DNA of 64,000 nt. Source: Piezodorus guildinii. Lineage: Eukaryota; Arthropoda; Insecta; Hemiptera; Pentatomidae. This document shows positions 11,375 through 23,785 of the stretch, in pieces (position 1 is the first letter of the stretch; each line of letters opens with the position of its first letter). Made by a program: the position numbers and the translations under genes. The notes beneath the pieces are model-generated. The model had not been told where the DNA came from. It was given only the letters and a program-made list of their open reading frames with translations, and made no database searches. The stretch lies in contig CM041297.1 of NCBI GenBank assembly GCA_023052935.1, positions 108,491,563 through 108,555,562 on the forward strand, in the 5' to 3' direction.

Positions 11375-12650
11375 AAGGATCATTTACATGACTAATTATG
11401 GCCTATTTGGACTTTCTTGCCTTTTAATTTCCCTTATAATCCTTCGAGACTTAAAAAAAAAAAAAAAAAAAAAAAATGAGATTTACTATATTTTTAATCT
11501 ATAGCTTATCGTACTTATTCTGCTGTGATAAGGCATACATTAATAATACAACACTTGAATTATTTTCTTCTACTATGAACTACTATTTTTAAAATCACAC
11601 TCATTGCTTTTAATACATGATTTTTTATTTTTTTACAAGATTGATTGTTTATTAAAATAACTGATCTCATGGTGCATACTTTGACAAAGTACTCTTTTAG
11701 TGATTTTGACTATAATTTACAATGAAATAATAGAGTCAATTATAAATGAATAGAGAAAATAAAAGATAAATTGAAAATAAAACTAATGATTATAACTTAA
11801 TAGATAATATTGAAAAACTAACCAGTAATTTTAACTCTTCTTAAACCAAGTCAATTTTATAGTTCTTCCAGAAAATTTCATGACATTCAGTTCCTTTTTT
11901 ATTTCGAATTTTTATTGGCTTACAAATCGCTAGTTCTTGTACATATATATCATGCCATCAATCATCATTTTATGAGCAATATTTTTCATTTATGAATATT
12001 TATATTTCAATAAATAAAATATAAAAAAACAATCTGATATTAGAGTCGCCTTTTTTTCAGGGCGCGTTGCCTGTTCATAACTTTTTGTCTTATGCCTCTA
12101 CTCCATGTTTTTAATTTTATTATTACTATCCGAATAACTTTGGTATAGAAAGAATGTTTTTTAAAAGAAGGTTTCGATATAAATGTTGTTTTAGTGATAA
12201 ATAAAATATAACAAAGCGGTATGAAAGAGGAAAAAAGGGTCGCCCAATTACTTTAGCTAACTGACATATAAAAGGGCCGAGACAGCTCGTTAGGGCAAGG
12301 GTCAGTGGATCTTACATTGTGCCCATGCCGGAAGTCTCATCCTTTCTCTTCATATCTACATCGATTTTTCCAGATCATTTAACATTAGTGCTTAATTTAT
12401 TCCAATGGTTATCCAGAATGGATTAAAAGAATTATTATGCTCAGTGGTACATTTTACTTTTTCGTACATTTTAGGTTAATTATTTTCAATTTTGAACCTT
12501 AGTAATTGACCAAGAAATCGACATAGGCCATCCCCGCAGCTCATATAGTAACATATCAGTCATTTTGTTTAGAGATCCAATATCCATAATTCTAATAGAT
12601 GTTACTGCTAATTGATGAGTAGTTAAAGTCCTTATAGAAAAAATCTATTA
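11375..12650. other. AT-rich stretch, inverted repeat relic, no gene
   Basis: It begins at the duplication breakpoint with a 26-base A run near 11450. At 11815-11890 it holds a diverged inverted copy of 4200-4270. Around 12270-12340 there is a short GC-richer patch with no recognisable identity. Confidence 0.45.
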
Positions 12651-12659
12651 GCAGTATTT

Positions 12660-13345
12660 ATGGATGAAATTCATAAAATTTGTAAATGGCGAACTGTCCG
12701 GTCTGTTATAGGTTAGTAGAACATGAGGACGATACTGAGCTAGTTCTGATGCAGATGAGAACGATATTCATTTGTGACTCGAAAGATAAACAGCAGCAAG
12801 CTTTACTGGAATACAGGAAGAGCTTCGCCCAAAAAGAATAACCATCAACTTCTATAAGAGCAAGGTTCTCGAAGTAGTTGAGAACTCTCTCTAGTTGGGC
12901 TCCAACATGAATAGAAAAAGAAAAATAGATGAGGAAATAGCAAACAGAAAACCCAATTTATTATAGCATATTCAACAGTATTGTTGGGTATCGAGATGTC
13001 AGCTAGCGACGAAACTCCACATTTACAAATCAGTATACCTCACTAGTCTTACCTCTAGGAGCGAAAGCTAAAAAATGCTTGACAAGCAGAAGTAGGATCA
13101 CATGAAAAACGTAAAGAGGATTGAAAGGATAAGCGAAAAATTCCTGCGCTGAAGTCCATTCTAGAGAAACTGTTAAAATGGATGTGGCCTTGTTTGTCGA
13201 ATTAGCAAGAACCGGGAACAGGCCACGAGGAAGGCCTAGGATTTTATGCGAATGCTATATTATGAAGGTTGGAGGTAAAACTCTTCAAGAACTCTCCAAG
13301 AGAGGGTCATGAAGCTTGGCAGCGTTGGATTGAGGTTCTTAAACG
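12660..13345 (+). pseudogene. Non-LTR retrotransposon reverse transcriptase, C-terminal third, decayed
   Basis: The three plus-strand frames together give the familiar end of a LINE polymerase. An INRKGKIDEEIANRK-like stretch lies near 12910-12960, then a KLHIYKSVYLTSLT-like stretch near 13010-13050. A GNRPRGRPRIL motif lies near 13215-13250, followed by KTLQELSKRG and HEAWQRWIEVLKR ending in a TAG at 13347-13349. Many stops and frameshifts separate them. The RPRGRPR basic motif and the terminal Trp-rich helix are hallmarks of this polymerase type. The clade was not assigned. It cannot make protein. Confidence 0.8.
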
Positions 13346-13349
13346 CTAG

Positions 13350-15914
13350 TAATGACAGTAGGAGAAAGATAAAAATAATTAAAGAAGAAGTAAAAATATT
13401 TATTGGAGTGGGATAGGTGTTAGCAATGTATATTTTGAACTTTATAGTTATGATTCTGGATACTTTGCTACAGTAACATGGGACAACTTTGTTCTTTACC
13501 ATATAGCAAGTATGCCCTTATTAACCTGAGTTACTTATCATTGATATAGAAATATCAATTTTCTCATCATTCTAAAGATGTGTTAAGTTCTTGAACTGTT
13601 TGCTTTATTAGTTCTGATGTTTTATCTTGGGAAGATGAAATACAGTCTTGATCTTGTCTACTGTGGATGTATTTATTTAAGGCGAAGAGTGAATGTGGAG
13701 AATCATATTTAAATGAAAACATTAAATAATTATTTAACAACTCCCTGTATTGGAAATTTGGAGCCTTTCTGAAGTATGTTTTGTAGTAATGGAGCAGTTT
13801 CGTCTAATTTTAGTCTAATAATGGTTTAATTTAAAATGCTAACTTTTCAATGGCTATGATATGTACAACTGCATCGTTTTGGATGCAGCAGTTGGAGCTT
13901 CATTCATGATGACACACTTGTGTCAGCAAAGTAAGTAATGAGAATATCGGTATTAGGATGAATTAGAATATCAGCTGTACAAACTATGTAGACGATATTA
14001 GGAAACCTTTGATCTGGTGGCTTGAGATACTAGACAAAATTATGGATCAGGGTTTTTCATTAAAGTATAAAATTTGATAAAGCAAATAATGTTATAAGCA
14101 GTTGTTAGGAGATGAATTAATAAGACAACTTGTGTAGAATAAACAAAATTATTTACTTGTTTTCTGAAGAATCTATTGAACTTCCGTTCTTCTTCATTAA
14201 TTTTTTTAATTTATAATAATGTTGTTATATTGTTGTGAATACAACGTTTCGAGGTCTTTCCTCATTTTCAGGTACATTACTAAAACAATTTTTAGCATCA
14301 TTACATTAATTATTTAGTTATTTTTAATTAATTTGAAACTATTATTTAAATTTTTTCACATAATTATACACTTTGAAATACCACCGTATAAGTGTGTTCA
14401 TAATATATAATTATTGTTGGTAAAAAAATTTAATAAAGAAGAGACGTTCCATAGATTTAATTATAAATTATGTAATCCCAGTTCCTAATTATAGGAAATC
14501 TATGGCATCAATTTTTCCTAAATATTTATGTATAACTTTTCTTCCTCACGCCTTGTTTTATTTTTTCTTTGGCCACGAAAAGTTTTAACAGTCGATTAAA
14601 ATAAATGATTTTAAGAATTTAAAGAAATAAAAAAAAACCTTGTACTCAATTGAGCATAGCTCATTAGTGAGTATTGAAAAAATGGATTTCGTAAAATGCT
14701 CTTTACCTTTATTAAACATTTCAAAATGTCATTCGCAATGGTGGCAGTCTCTATTCGTCTCAGTATAAATGGGACTGTCAAGTTCCCTTACAAGATATCA
14801 GAAGTCAATATATCTAATGGATTTAACGAACGATTGTATAGTTCAGGTCTACAATTTTCGCCAAAATCTAATTTGTTTTTCTTTATATGGTCCTTTCTAA
14901 TGTTATTTGTATTATATGTCCAATTCTATTTGAAAAGGGTAATGAAAACGTGTATAGTAAATTCGGATTTATATCCAAAGCTGCTTTCTAATTTATTTTA
15001 TTTTTAGTTTAATATGAAAAATGTTAATTCTTTATTATTATAGTTTACTGTAGAACTGACTGACTGAAGGGCGCAAAAAAATAAATACATAAACCGCAAA
15101 TAAGGTTATTTTTTTTATTATGTTTCCATAAATTAATGACAATAATTTTAGACCATCATTAAGGCCCTACAAAAAGGGAGGTGGCGGTCACTAAATAAGC
15201 ATTCTTAAAAGAAAATTTGAAGACAAAATTTATTTCTATCTTTTAGTACTGTCTTTTAAATTTCAATTACCCTACTTTCCAATAATTGTACATTACAAAT
15301 CCACCTTTTTATTAAATTATTTGTGATATCTATATCTGAGAAAACTATGTGGTTTGTTTTTGTTAATTATACAAAAACGAAATGATCTGTTCGATAATAT
15401 TAACCTAACACTTATATATAGGTTTTGATCTCTCTAGGAAAGTTAGTCCATCAGACGCAATAAGAGGAGGTCTGCAGAAGGCAAATTTTATTTGATTTGT
15501 ATATATTATTATTCAAGACGTTTATTTTTGTTTTCCTTCCAATGATTGGTTTCATTTATTTATATTGAGGAAAATGAACCTCTTAATTACAAAATATTAG
15601 AGTACAAAAAAATGACCTGGTTGTTAAATAATATTATGGTAGATTCTTCTTTATCTATGTTTTTTGTTTTATGATCTTTTGCTGTTCTATTCCTTGATTA
15701 GCTAGTAGTTAGGGGTTTAATCTTATTGATGGGAAAAGGAGTATCTCTTTTGCAAATTAACCTCTTTATTTATTTTTATGTATTTTACTAATTGAGGATT
15801 GTGGTTCAGAAATGCTATCGAAACTAAAAAATTAAATTATAACTAAATTAAACCTAAAAAAGTAATGGTATCATGTATTTGAAATTATATTTAAATTAAT
15901 TTTATGGTTTTTAG
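13350..15914. other. AT-rich stretch upstream of the tetraspanin exon, probably intron
   Basis: Apart from the hammerhead-like relic at 14242-14271 I see only AT-rich DNA. A 103-codon frame at 14696-15007 is rich in Phe, Leu and Lys, as AT-rich chance frames are, and matches nothing known to me. If the exon at 15915 belongs to a tetraspanin, its first coding exon should lie in or beyond this stretch; I could not find it. Confidence 0.45.
14242..14271 (-). ncRNA. Degenerate hammerhead-like motif
   Basis: On the minus strand the order is CUGAAAA, a GAGG...CCUC stem, then CGAAACGUUG. The GAAAC box and the cleavage-side GUU are kept. The first box (CUGANGA in active ribozymes) has lost its G, so activity is unlikely. 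It resembles the motifs at 29557 and 32721. Confidence 0.35.
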
Positions 15915-16016
15915 GTTGCTGGAACAGGAGTTCTAGTTTTCGGAGTATGGCTCTACGCGGACAAGGAGTCGTTGCTGAGCGTAGCGAATGCTATAGACGA
16001 CAAAGCCCTTCCTCAG
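15915..16016 (+). CDS. Tetraspanin exon (end of TM1 and start of small extracellular loop)
   Basis: This 102 bp exon gives exactly 34 codons without a stop. It is preceded by TTTTTAG and followed by a consensus donor (CAG then GTATGT), so it is a phase-0/phase-0 exon. It begins with a hydrophobic half-helix, VAGTGVLVFGVWLY, then ADKESLLSVANAIDD and ALPQ. A G-x-G-hydrophobic-G-x-W-L end to the first membrane segment, followed by D-K, is the usual signature at the start of the small extracellular loop of tetraspanins. These four-pass proteins organise membrane microdomains. GC content and codon use stand well above the flanks. It is only a fragment: the N-terminal exon and the exons for TM2-TM4 and the CCG-containing large loop were not found. 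Orthology was not assigned. Confidence 0.75.
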
Positions 16017-19000
16017 GTATGTTTTTTAATGTTACTATTTAATATTTAAAAACGTTATTGTATTTAATATTAGTATTTAAAACAAAATGCTGACTAGGAA
16101 GAAGAGTTCTTTAATTTTCTTCATTAACCCTGTTCAATAGTGGGTCAAGGGTAATTTTTTTGAGGGGAAAAAAGAGGAAACTCCCCGTTAATTTAATTAC
16201 CAACTTTAAGTAAGCTTAATAAACTTATTATATTGCATTAACATAATTATCGTTATTAAAAATTATTTAGAATCTTTTGCTCCTTTTAGTATAACCATAA
16301 TCTATTTATTTTTTCACTGTTGTTATTTTAGAAGAGAAATTCTTCTCTTTACTCCCTCCCACCATCGATTAATCAATTTATTTTATTATGATCTGCCACT
16401 GACCCTGTGTAATACGCACTGCATATTATAATGTATGGTGACAGATTTATACTGTTGATATTCACTTTTAAAAATTACTAAGTATTACTAAAATACCACA
16501 ATTATCATAATTTTTTTTAAAATTTATTTTCATTGAATTTTACAATTTCATATTATAATACAACAAGTAAATATGCTGATTTATGACAAAATAAATGAAA
16601 AAAAAAAAAACGTATGTGCCCATTGGCAGCACTCTTTATAATTATATTGTAAATTTATGTTTTATTTATTTATTTATTTTAAAATAAGTAACAGTAAAAC
16701 AAATAAATAGCGTGATAATGTTGATTCGAAATGCTATTATATAAACAGAATTTGTTATTTAATATTATTTAATCTAATATGGTGGCATTATTGAGTATCT
16801 TGTTTTGGATATTTCATTTCCTTATCTATATCTATTTTCTATTGGCGTTATTTTATATTCATTTGGATTTATCGTCACAATGTTTTTAACTCATTCTTCC
16901 TTTCTCTCCACTTGCGGAAAAATGGGACCAAAAGTTTAAGATCTTTTTGTTGCATCTTCATTTAACGATAGAATTAACAGTAACATATTTTAGAAATTAT
17001 ATTTATATATTTATAATTATTTTATGTGTGTCTTTAATTTTGCCAAAATGAATTGAACATGGCGATATATATTTATAATTTGTTCGATTTATTTTAATTG
17101 TTAGGTCTATCAGAATTAATTAAAAGCTTAATTATGGCTTTTGGAAAACATAGTTCTCTGTAAAATGTTATTGTCGTTTATTCGATTGTATATTTTCTTA
17201 TGTATGTATTTATTAGATATACTTAAATTTTAAAAACTAAGGAATATATGTTGAATTAAAATTAATGTTTTTACCTTGTGATGTGATCTCCGTTAAATAT
17301 ATTCACTGAATCAATGTAATATTAATTTTATCAAGACCATATGAAATTGCGAGTTATGACGTTTCTTTTTGAGACAACGTATTTACCATTTGAAATACGT
17401 ATATAACTTTTAGTTTGAATTATTCTAATTCTATTTTCTTTTGTTTTCCTATCATGACGGATCAGGTGGTGAGTGAAAATTTTCAAGGAAAAAAATTACA
17501 CAATAATCTCAAGCATGCATTCGCAAGCTTTTCACTGGCACTATGCTTATCTTTTCACTTCAAAAATATCTCCGTGACATAACTAAGCACTTACCATTGA
17601 ATGGTTTTTATAATAATTATTCATTTTAACCTTAGCTAACACAACACTTAATTAAAGTTTCAAAATCGATTTTTCATTTTTGATTTTGTTCTTACGTCTT
17701 CAGAAGTTTAATTCTATACTGTTGTTTTTATTATAGAATAAGCTTATACCAAACTGTAAAAATAAGCGCCTTCTCACACTAATTAGAAATAATGTTTTTT
17801 TAAATCTACTAATATCACTCTACAGAATAAAAATAAAAATACTAGATGAAAGTTAACAATGAAGATGTGTATGAAATACTCGACTTATTGGTGGAAGGAA
17901 AAGTCAGCTATTTAAATTATGTAGGAAACGCTAAGGAAGTGTGTTAAAAGAAGTTATTCTTCAAAATTAGTGCTGATGAATCGTCAAGCAATGACAAATC
18001 ATTCACAAGTGAGGCAAATAATGGCTGTTACGATTTATGATTCAATTCTTGGTGGTCCTAACAAGGCATTTGTTTTTTGGAACCCGTTAGTTCTGCAGTA
18101 CCGAATTTTCAGAAGATAGAGTGTGGTGTACTTTAAGTATGATATTTTCATGCCGTGCATAAACTCAACTATTTTTTTTTTTTTTTTTTTTTTTTTTATC
18201 CGTACTTAAGAGTTATTATATCTTGATTTTTCTTTAAAAATGCAGCTAATTATCACTCAATACTTTACTGCCTGCAAATACCCATTGTTCTTCGGTGTGT
18301 GACCTATCATTTCTCAATAAAATAAAATATAAAATTTAAATGGTTATAAATAAAAAGTTATATTAGAGATTTACTAATACTAATAGTGTTATTATTTTTA
18401 TTTATTCGTTCATAATTAAAAGAAGTATTTAAATAGTCATGTTCGCATGCGTGAAAAGACAGGTTTATTTATTAACTTCCAGTGTTTTGAAGAAGTGTCT
18501 TTTTTTTAGATTGGTAGGAGTTATGGAATATGCCAATAGAGGATCGTAACTCTGGCTCTAAGAATAATTTTTTTTAATTATTATTATAGCAAACAAAATT
18601 ATGTGTTACTGAATTATTTTAAAAAAATTAAAAAATGTAAATCTCAAATTTATAAACCCCTTACTAAAGGTATTTTAAAACAAAACAAAATTCCAAATTA
18701 AATTCTAAATCAGTCGGAACAGTTAACATTATTTTACTTGATGAAACGACTTTAAAAAATATATAAATTTTAGCTCTACATTTATTATTGCCGTTAGGGA
18801 GACATTAAAGTTAAATAGAAATTTAAATTTAAAAATTCATGAATTAACAAGCCTTTTTTTTGTTATAAAAAAGAGAAAGTGGTAACAGAACGTGTCTTAG
18901 AAATCCTGGACGACTCTTCAGTACGCTTTCCAAGGCCGTTAAGTGAAACTTAGAATTGGTAATGGCAGTATTAAATTCGTAATTGCTTGGTTAAAGATAA

Positions 19001-19389
19001 ATTTATGGATACTTGAAAGTAAATGTAATAGAAAATAGACATTATCCATTTTTCCCTAAAGTTATAATAACCATAACTAGCCTGGAAATTTTAAAATTTG
19101 AATTAATTTCAAAAATTAATTTTAAATTTTTTTTTTTTTTTTTTTTTTGGGGGGGGGAAAGGTAGATGAACTCGGTCCATAAGTTTTCACTTTCGATTGA
19201 ATCTAATCATTTTTTATTGCACTACAAGACGTATGTTCCCTATTTCTTCATAATTTGTTTATTTAGAATGAGAAGATGTCGCTGTTATATTAAGCCGTTA
19301 TTCAATTATCCCTTCACCTGTTGTTCTGAATGATAGCAAATAAATCTACAAATTTTCAAATTTCTTTACTCTTTCTCATTATTATTCCT
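16017..19389. other. Probable intron, AT-rich, no recognisable element
   Basis: It follows the donor at 16017. It contains homopolymer runs (a long T run near 18171-18197 and T/G runs at 19129-19157) and short frames without coding character. A patch at 17870-18120 is slightly richer in GC but unidentified. Confidence 0.45.
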
Positions 19390-19694
19390 TATCTTCTTGT
19401 TCTTCTTCTTCTTCCAGTGGCGCGACAGGCCGTGTAGGCCCTGGGACTCGCGGTGTAAACTCCTGGGAGTTTACACTCACGTTTCACGATACAATTTTTT
19501 TAGTGTAGGGTCATCACTCCCTACGACTAACTTTGTGAGTGGCCACCCTTTGGCTGACGGGTCTCACATACCCGAGGGAGAGGCTGTGAGTGAATCCCCC
19601 ATTTTTTACATCCTTATAAAAGCCCCGCCGGGACTGGGATTCGAACTCAGAACCTGTCGCATGAGAGACTAGCCACTCTGCCACGGGCTCCCCT
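19390..19694 (-). mobile_element. tRNA-derived SINE, family 2
   Basis: On the minus strand it starts near 19694 with a tRNA-like head: GGGAGCCCGTGGCAGAGTGG (A box), and a B box GAGTTCGAATCCC about 35 bases later. An unrelated body follows, with an internal hairpin (ACTCCTGGGAGT) and a (GAA)n tail, seen on the plus strand as CTTCTTCTTC at 19392-19413. Head, body and simple tail make a complete SINE. The 91-codon plus-strand frame across it is spurious. Confidence 0.8.
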
Positions 19695-20653
19695 ATTATT
19701 CCTTATAAGAAAATTAAATCGTATATAATAATTTCATAAATAAAGTAATTTCCATGATAGTAATTCGAAATGATATTATCAGTGATGAAAAGCTGCTAAA
19801 TATTAAGAAAGAACAATTTTTTTTTTTTAACAAACCCAGGATTAGTAAATAAGTACACTAATTTAGGTGGTTATTGTTGATAATAATATCTATTGTTAGA
19901 TTTTTTTTTTATCTTTAACACATGTTTCCACCTTACTCTAATTCTTTAACCTTTTTCGAAGTCTAAGATTATTTAAAAGTTCTTGAATTGATTTTAACAA
20001 CGGATGTAAGCAAATATGTGTTGCGCGCTTCTGATTTTTTTAACACCAGTCCGCGGCGATACTTAATTAAAAACATACACATTCATGAATTACAATGAAG
20101 CATAAAGGTTTTATTTGATGTAAAAGTTCTACATATGTATATTACTCGTCTAGATACAGCCTGGTTCAACCTTGTTGGACTTCTAAAACACCGAATTTGT
20201 TAACCTATTTTGGTGTTTGAACTAATTCAAGAAACGATTATGCTGGAAGCGATAAGGACCACACCTCGAGTTGATGAGGTTAGGCAACTGCCTCTAATTG
20301 GTTTAAATATATCCCGTGATGTCCTCAAGGAGCAATGAGAGCGTAACTATCCTCAGGTTCTTCCCTAATGGCCGTGGATTGGCCAATTCCGGAAGCGCCT
20401 AGTTTTAGTGTAACACTTTTATAACACGCATGCGGAACTGTATATCTTCTCTTACTAATATCTATGTTTAAGTGATAGGTACGAATGAGATCAAAGTTGT
20501 TATTATGTTCTTTATATATATTATTTATTTTATTTTATACACATATATCTTTTCTTATTTATTTATTCTTTATTACTTATTCTTGTATTTTTTTAAAAAT
20601 CTTTTATTTATTGTTTTGTAATTTTTTTTAATATATATTATTTATTTTATTTT

Positions 20654-20707
<54 letters not shown>

Positions 20708-21067
20708 TTTTTATGATGTACATATGGGATGAATGGTTTCTTCTAGCTGTATTACTCATTGCCCCAGTAGGCGGCAGATTGTATTATCTCTTAATAAATA
20801 AATAAACAAAAAAAAAATATCTATGTTTAAGTAGATCCTTTCGATTTTGAAGGTACATCAGTACGAAATTTGTTGTAATTGCTGGGTTTTTTTACTTATA
20901 TCAGCTGTTGCATATTTCTAGGTCCTGGTGATGCCAGATTTGATGACAAATTTTAAATAGAACTTGCGAAAATGCGTTTTATATGTTTCAACTGGGAGCG
21001 GCTTAGACTAGTGGACCTGTTCTCTACATCTCGGATTAGATTCCTTGATATTTCAGGACAATTATTA
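19695..21067. other. AT-rich stretch with (TA)n tract
   Basis: A (TA)n run occupies 20659-20699. At 20160-20420 there is a GC-richer, unique-looking patch without a usable frame. At 20730-20812 a block ending in TTAATAAATAAATAAAC could be the 3' end of a retroposon. No gene is seen. Confidence 0.45.
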
Positions 21068-21262
21068 ATTCTGTTGTTACAGCCGAGGGATGACTCTAGG
21101 ATATAGAGAACCTTCTGGGGCACACCCAGCCTCTATAAAGCGGGTTCCGAAAATTGGGTAAAAAACATGGCGGATGATCGTGATCACTTCCTTGGCCGTA
21201 GACAAAAAAATAGTACCAATCTCTATATGTAATGTACCCAAGATACTTCATGGGTTCTAAAG
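21068..21262 (+). mobile_element. tRNA-derived SINE, family 1, 5'-truncated
   Basis: It begins in the body (ATTCTGTTGTTACAGCCGAG), lacks the A and B boxes, and continues through GGCACACCCAGCCTCTATAA to TTCATGGGTTCTA. Block order matches 47057-47363. Confidence 0.75.
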
Positions 21263-21412
21263 ATTGTTTATGAGAAGTAACTTTTTTTTTTCTTTTTTTT
21301 TTGTAATCTGAAAAATAATCATGTGCTTTTCAGAAAAACACCCCACTGCTGTCACTACTGATCTATTCTGCTGTTACTAAAAGTAATTAGTAGTAAAAAT
21401 TTAATAAAAAAA

Positions 21413-22320
21413 TTTGGTGCGGGCAACATACGACTTTACTTACCTCAACTGTTAAAATCAATTGAAGATCTATTAAATAAATTTAAATTAAAAATGTTGA
21501 AGTTAATTTAAATAAAAAGTTTATTCAGTTTCTTGACAAACATATGATTTAGATTAAATAATATAACAATATCAAATTTTTATCTATAATTATCAGTTTA
21601 TTATTGTATGCCCTATTTGTCACTTTGCATTGCCTTTTACAACTTTGTATCTAAGATAATATTTTTTTCTAATCTTTAGATTTCTATCGGTATATTATAC
21701 ATTTATGCTCATGTTCAAAAAAATAATTAACCAAAAACACAAATTTCATTAAATACATATTTTCGTTCTTTTTTAGTTGGTTATTAAATTTCTTCAACTC
21801 CGTTTTTTATCAGTCCTAATAAGATGATATGGGTAATTTTTCTGAATCTACAAAATTAAAGGTAGATTAAAGGAAGAAAACTGAAAATATCGGCATTTAA
21901 GCCTGTTAGACTATTTCAATCAAAATCAAACCTCCATGATATTAAAGCCTATTACATTTTACATCGATATAGCGAGTTTAGTCAAAATCGTTAAAGCTGT
22001 TTTTGAGAAAATCGTTAAAAGGTGCAAAATGCATGGTATGAAGTAGGATTTTCTGTCAGCCGATTTTAGTGAAGAAGCCGCTATAACATCTAGGAATTAT
22101 AGTTGTCTTAAATTTTGAAATTTCAGTTTTATACGACTTTTCATTTTCGCGCTAAACTGGTCACACACGGACACAGACTTTGCGGGACTTTATTATTTGG
22201 ACTCTTAAACTAGGGGATTCTTAAACGAGTATTTTTGTTGAAAATTGATATTAGAAAATTTTCGCGATCTCAATACTTTTCCTTACTATATATTTCATTT
22301 ATAGGTATGTGAAAGTAAAA
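21413..22320 (+). mobile_element. Helentron-like repeat (family H), full-length diverged copy
   Basis: The head reads TTGGTGCGGGCAACATACGAC and the end reads GGTATGTGAAAGTAAAA. In better copies the head is TCTGGTGCGGGCAACACACG, followed by the subterminal ACTTTCACTTAC, and the tail carries its inverse GTAAGTGAAAGT after a TTACTATATATAGTAA hairpin. Here the hairpin has decayed and the GT/AC microsatellite is reduced to ACACACGGACACAGAC. No protein is encoded. It lies within the putative tetraspanin intron. Confidence 0.72.
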
Positions 22321-23098
22321 GTCGAAATGCAACAGACACTATTTATACCTGTTCTCAAGAACACTTTTTATCCTCCTTAGAGGGTACTTTACGTTTTTAC
22401 GTTCAGAGACCCCTTATGAAATCCGTTTTATCTTTTCGCCTGACATAAGATGTGTTGCCAGATCTTTTATGAGCTCTTGTGTCTTATCTGAGATGTTATT
22501 ATTTTGATTTACAAAAAAAAAAAATAAATAAATAAAAAAAAAAAAAAATACTTTCTACGTAATTACTTAGAATCACTTAAAAAAACAATTACATTTTTGA
22601 TTTTTCACGTGTCAGGGTAACAATAATGACTACTATTTAAATCTTGATTGAAATTTCTCCTGCTATTATGGACTATTATAATTTTTCACGGGTGGAATAT
22701 AAGTAAGAGATGGTTATAGTTGCCAGTTATTTAATTTAGGAACGCGTACAGCATTTATTAGCAACTACCAGACTCCGTGAAATTTTGTGTGAAAAAAGGT
22801 GTCATGGTAGTTTAAATTATTAGCTGTAATAGAGAGAAAGTTATATTAATAGGGTTAAAGTGGAAATCGCGCTTAAGTGAAACAAGAATTTTTCCCTTTT
22901 TTATTGTGTTTAGAGCATATTACAGTTATTAATTCTTTTCTAAAACAAGAAATTAAACCATTAGACTCTGTAAAATGTAAAGCGAAATAATTTTTAAATA
23001 ATAAGCTATTAACATATTTAAGTTTAATAACCCTAAAAATATAAATAATCTCTTAAAAATAATACTTTTAATAAGGTTTCTTAAATACTGTGCTCAGA
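22321..23098. other. AT-rich stretch, nothing recognised
   Basis: It holds A-rich runs near 22511-22549 and unique AT-rich DNA. No frame or repeat stands out. Confidence 0.45.
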
Positions 23099-23785
23099 TT
23101 AACCCTTTTAGTGGCGGACGAAAATCGAGTGCAAAGATAATCGGCCGAATTTGAAAAATATGCAATTATTTGGAAAAATGCTTATAAAAACCAAACTACA
23201 AATAATATTTACTTGCTTAAAAATGCCACGTATTCTGGAAGAAATGGAGAATAAAGCAATAGTAATGATTTTCCAATATCAATTGAAAATAATATGAATA
23301 ACACAATTATAAATAATATAAAAATGACTTATATCTATCATAAACAGTTCTATTTTGGACCTAGAAGAGTGTCTGGTGCCGAGGGTCCATCTTATCGCTG
23401 CAGCATAAAAAGAGTGTCAGCACACACCAGTATAGAATGTGTAAAATGTCGTACCCAAACCGGTTTACAAATTCTTTCTCAATGAAATTTGAACAATTAC
23501 AATAAAATTAGACAATTAATGCATCTTTTTTAGAGGTATAGTTTCCTTGCAATGCGAAGAATTAGGCGCTATTACAAGCACGAAGATATGTCGTCGTTGG
23601 CAGTTTTGGCAAGTCTAGCAAACGACGATAACTGTTTAAATTTTTAGATGTTTTAGGTGTGAGGTACACTGTTTTTGACGAGATTTTTTTTTTTTTTTTT
23701 TTTTTTTTTAGGATTATTAACAAGCACGAAACTTTAATATTTTAATGGCCTATTTTTTAATTATTCCGCTTTGAAAAGGGTTATT
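23099..23785 (+). mobile_element. piggyBac-like element, short decayed copy
   Basis: A TTAA at 23099-23102 is followed directly by CCCTTTTAGTGGCGG. The far end has CCGCTTTGAAAAGGG at 23767-23781 followed by TTAT. Imperfect inverted ends beginning with CCC and bounded by TTAA are the hallmark of piggyBac elements. Inside, a 63-codon frame (23294-23485) ends with a Cys-containing stretch (YRCSIKRV, then ECVKC) that recalls the C-terminal zinc-binding domain of piggyBac transposases. Several expected Cys/His are missing and the catalytic part is absent, so the element is a defective deletion derivative. Confidence 0.6.

Noticed and set aside
14696..15007. 103-codon plus-strand frame
   Set aside because: Phe/Leu/Lys-rich composition fits chance in AT-rich DNA; no motif and no splice context.
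19397..19672. 91-codon plus-strand frame
   Set aside because: It is antisense to SINE family 2.
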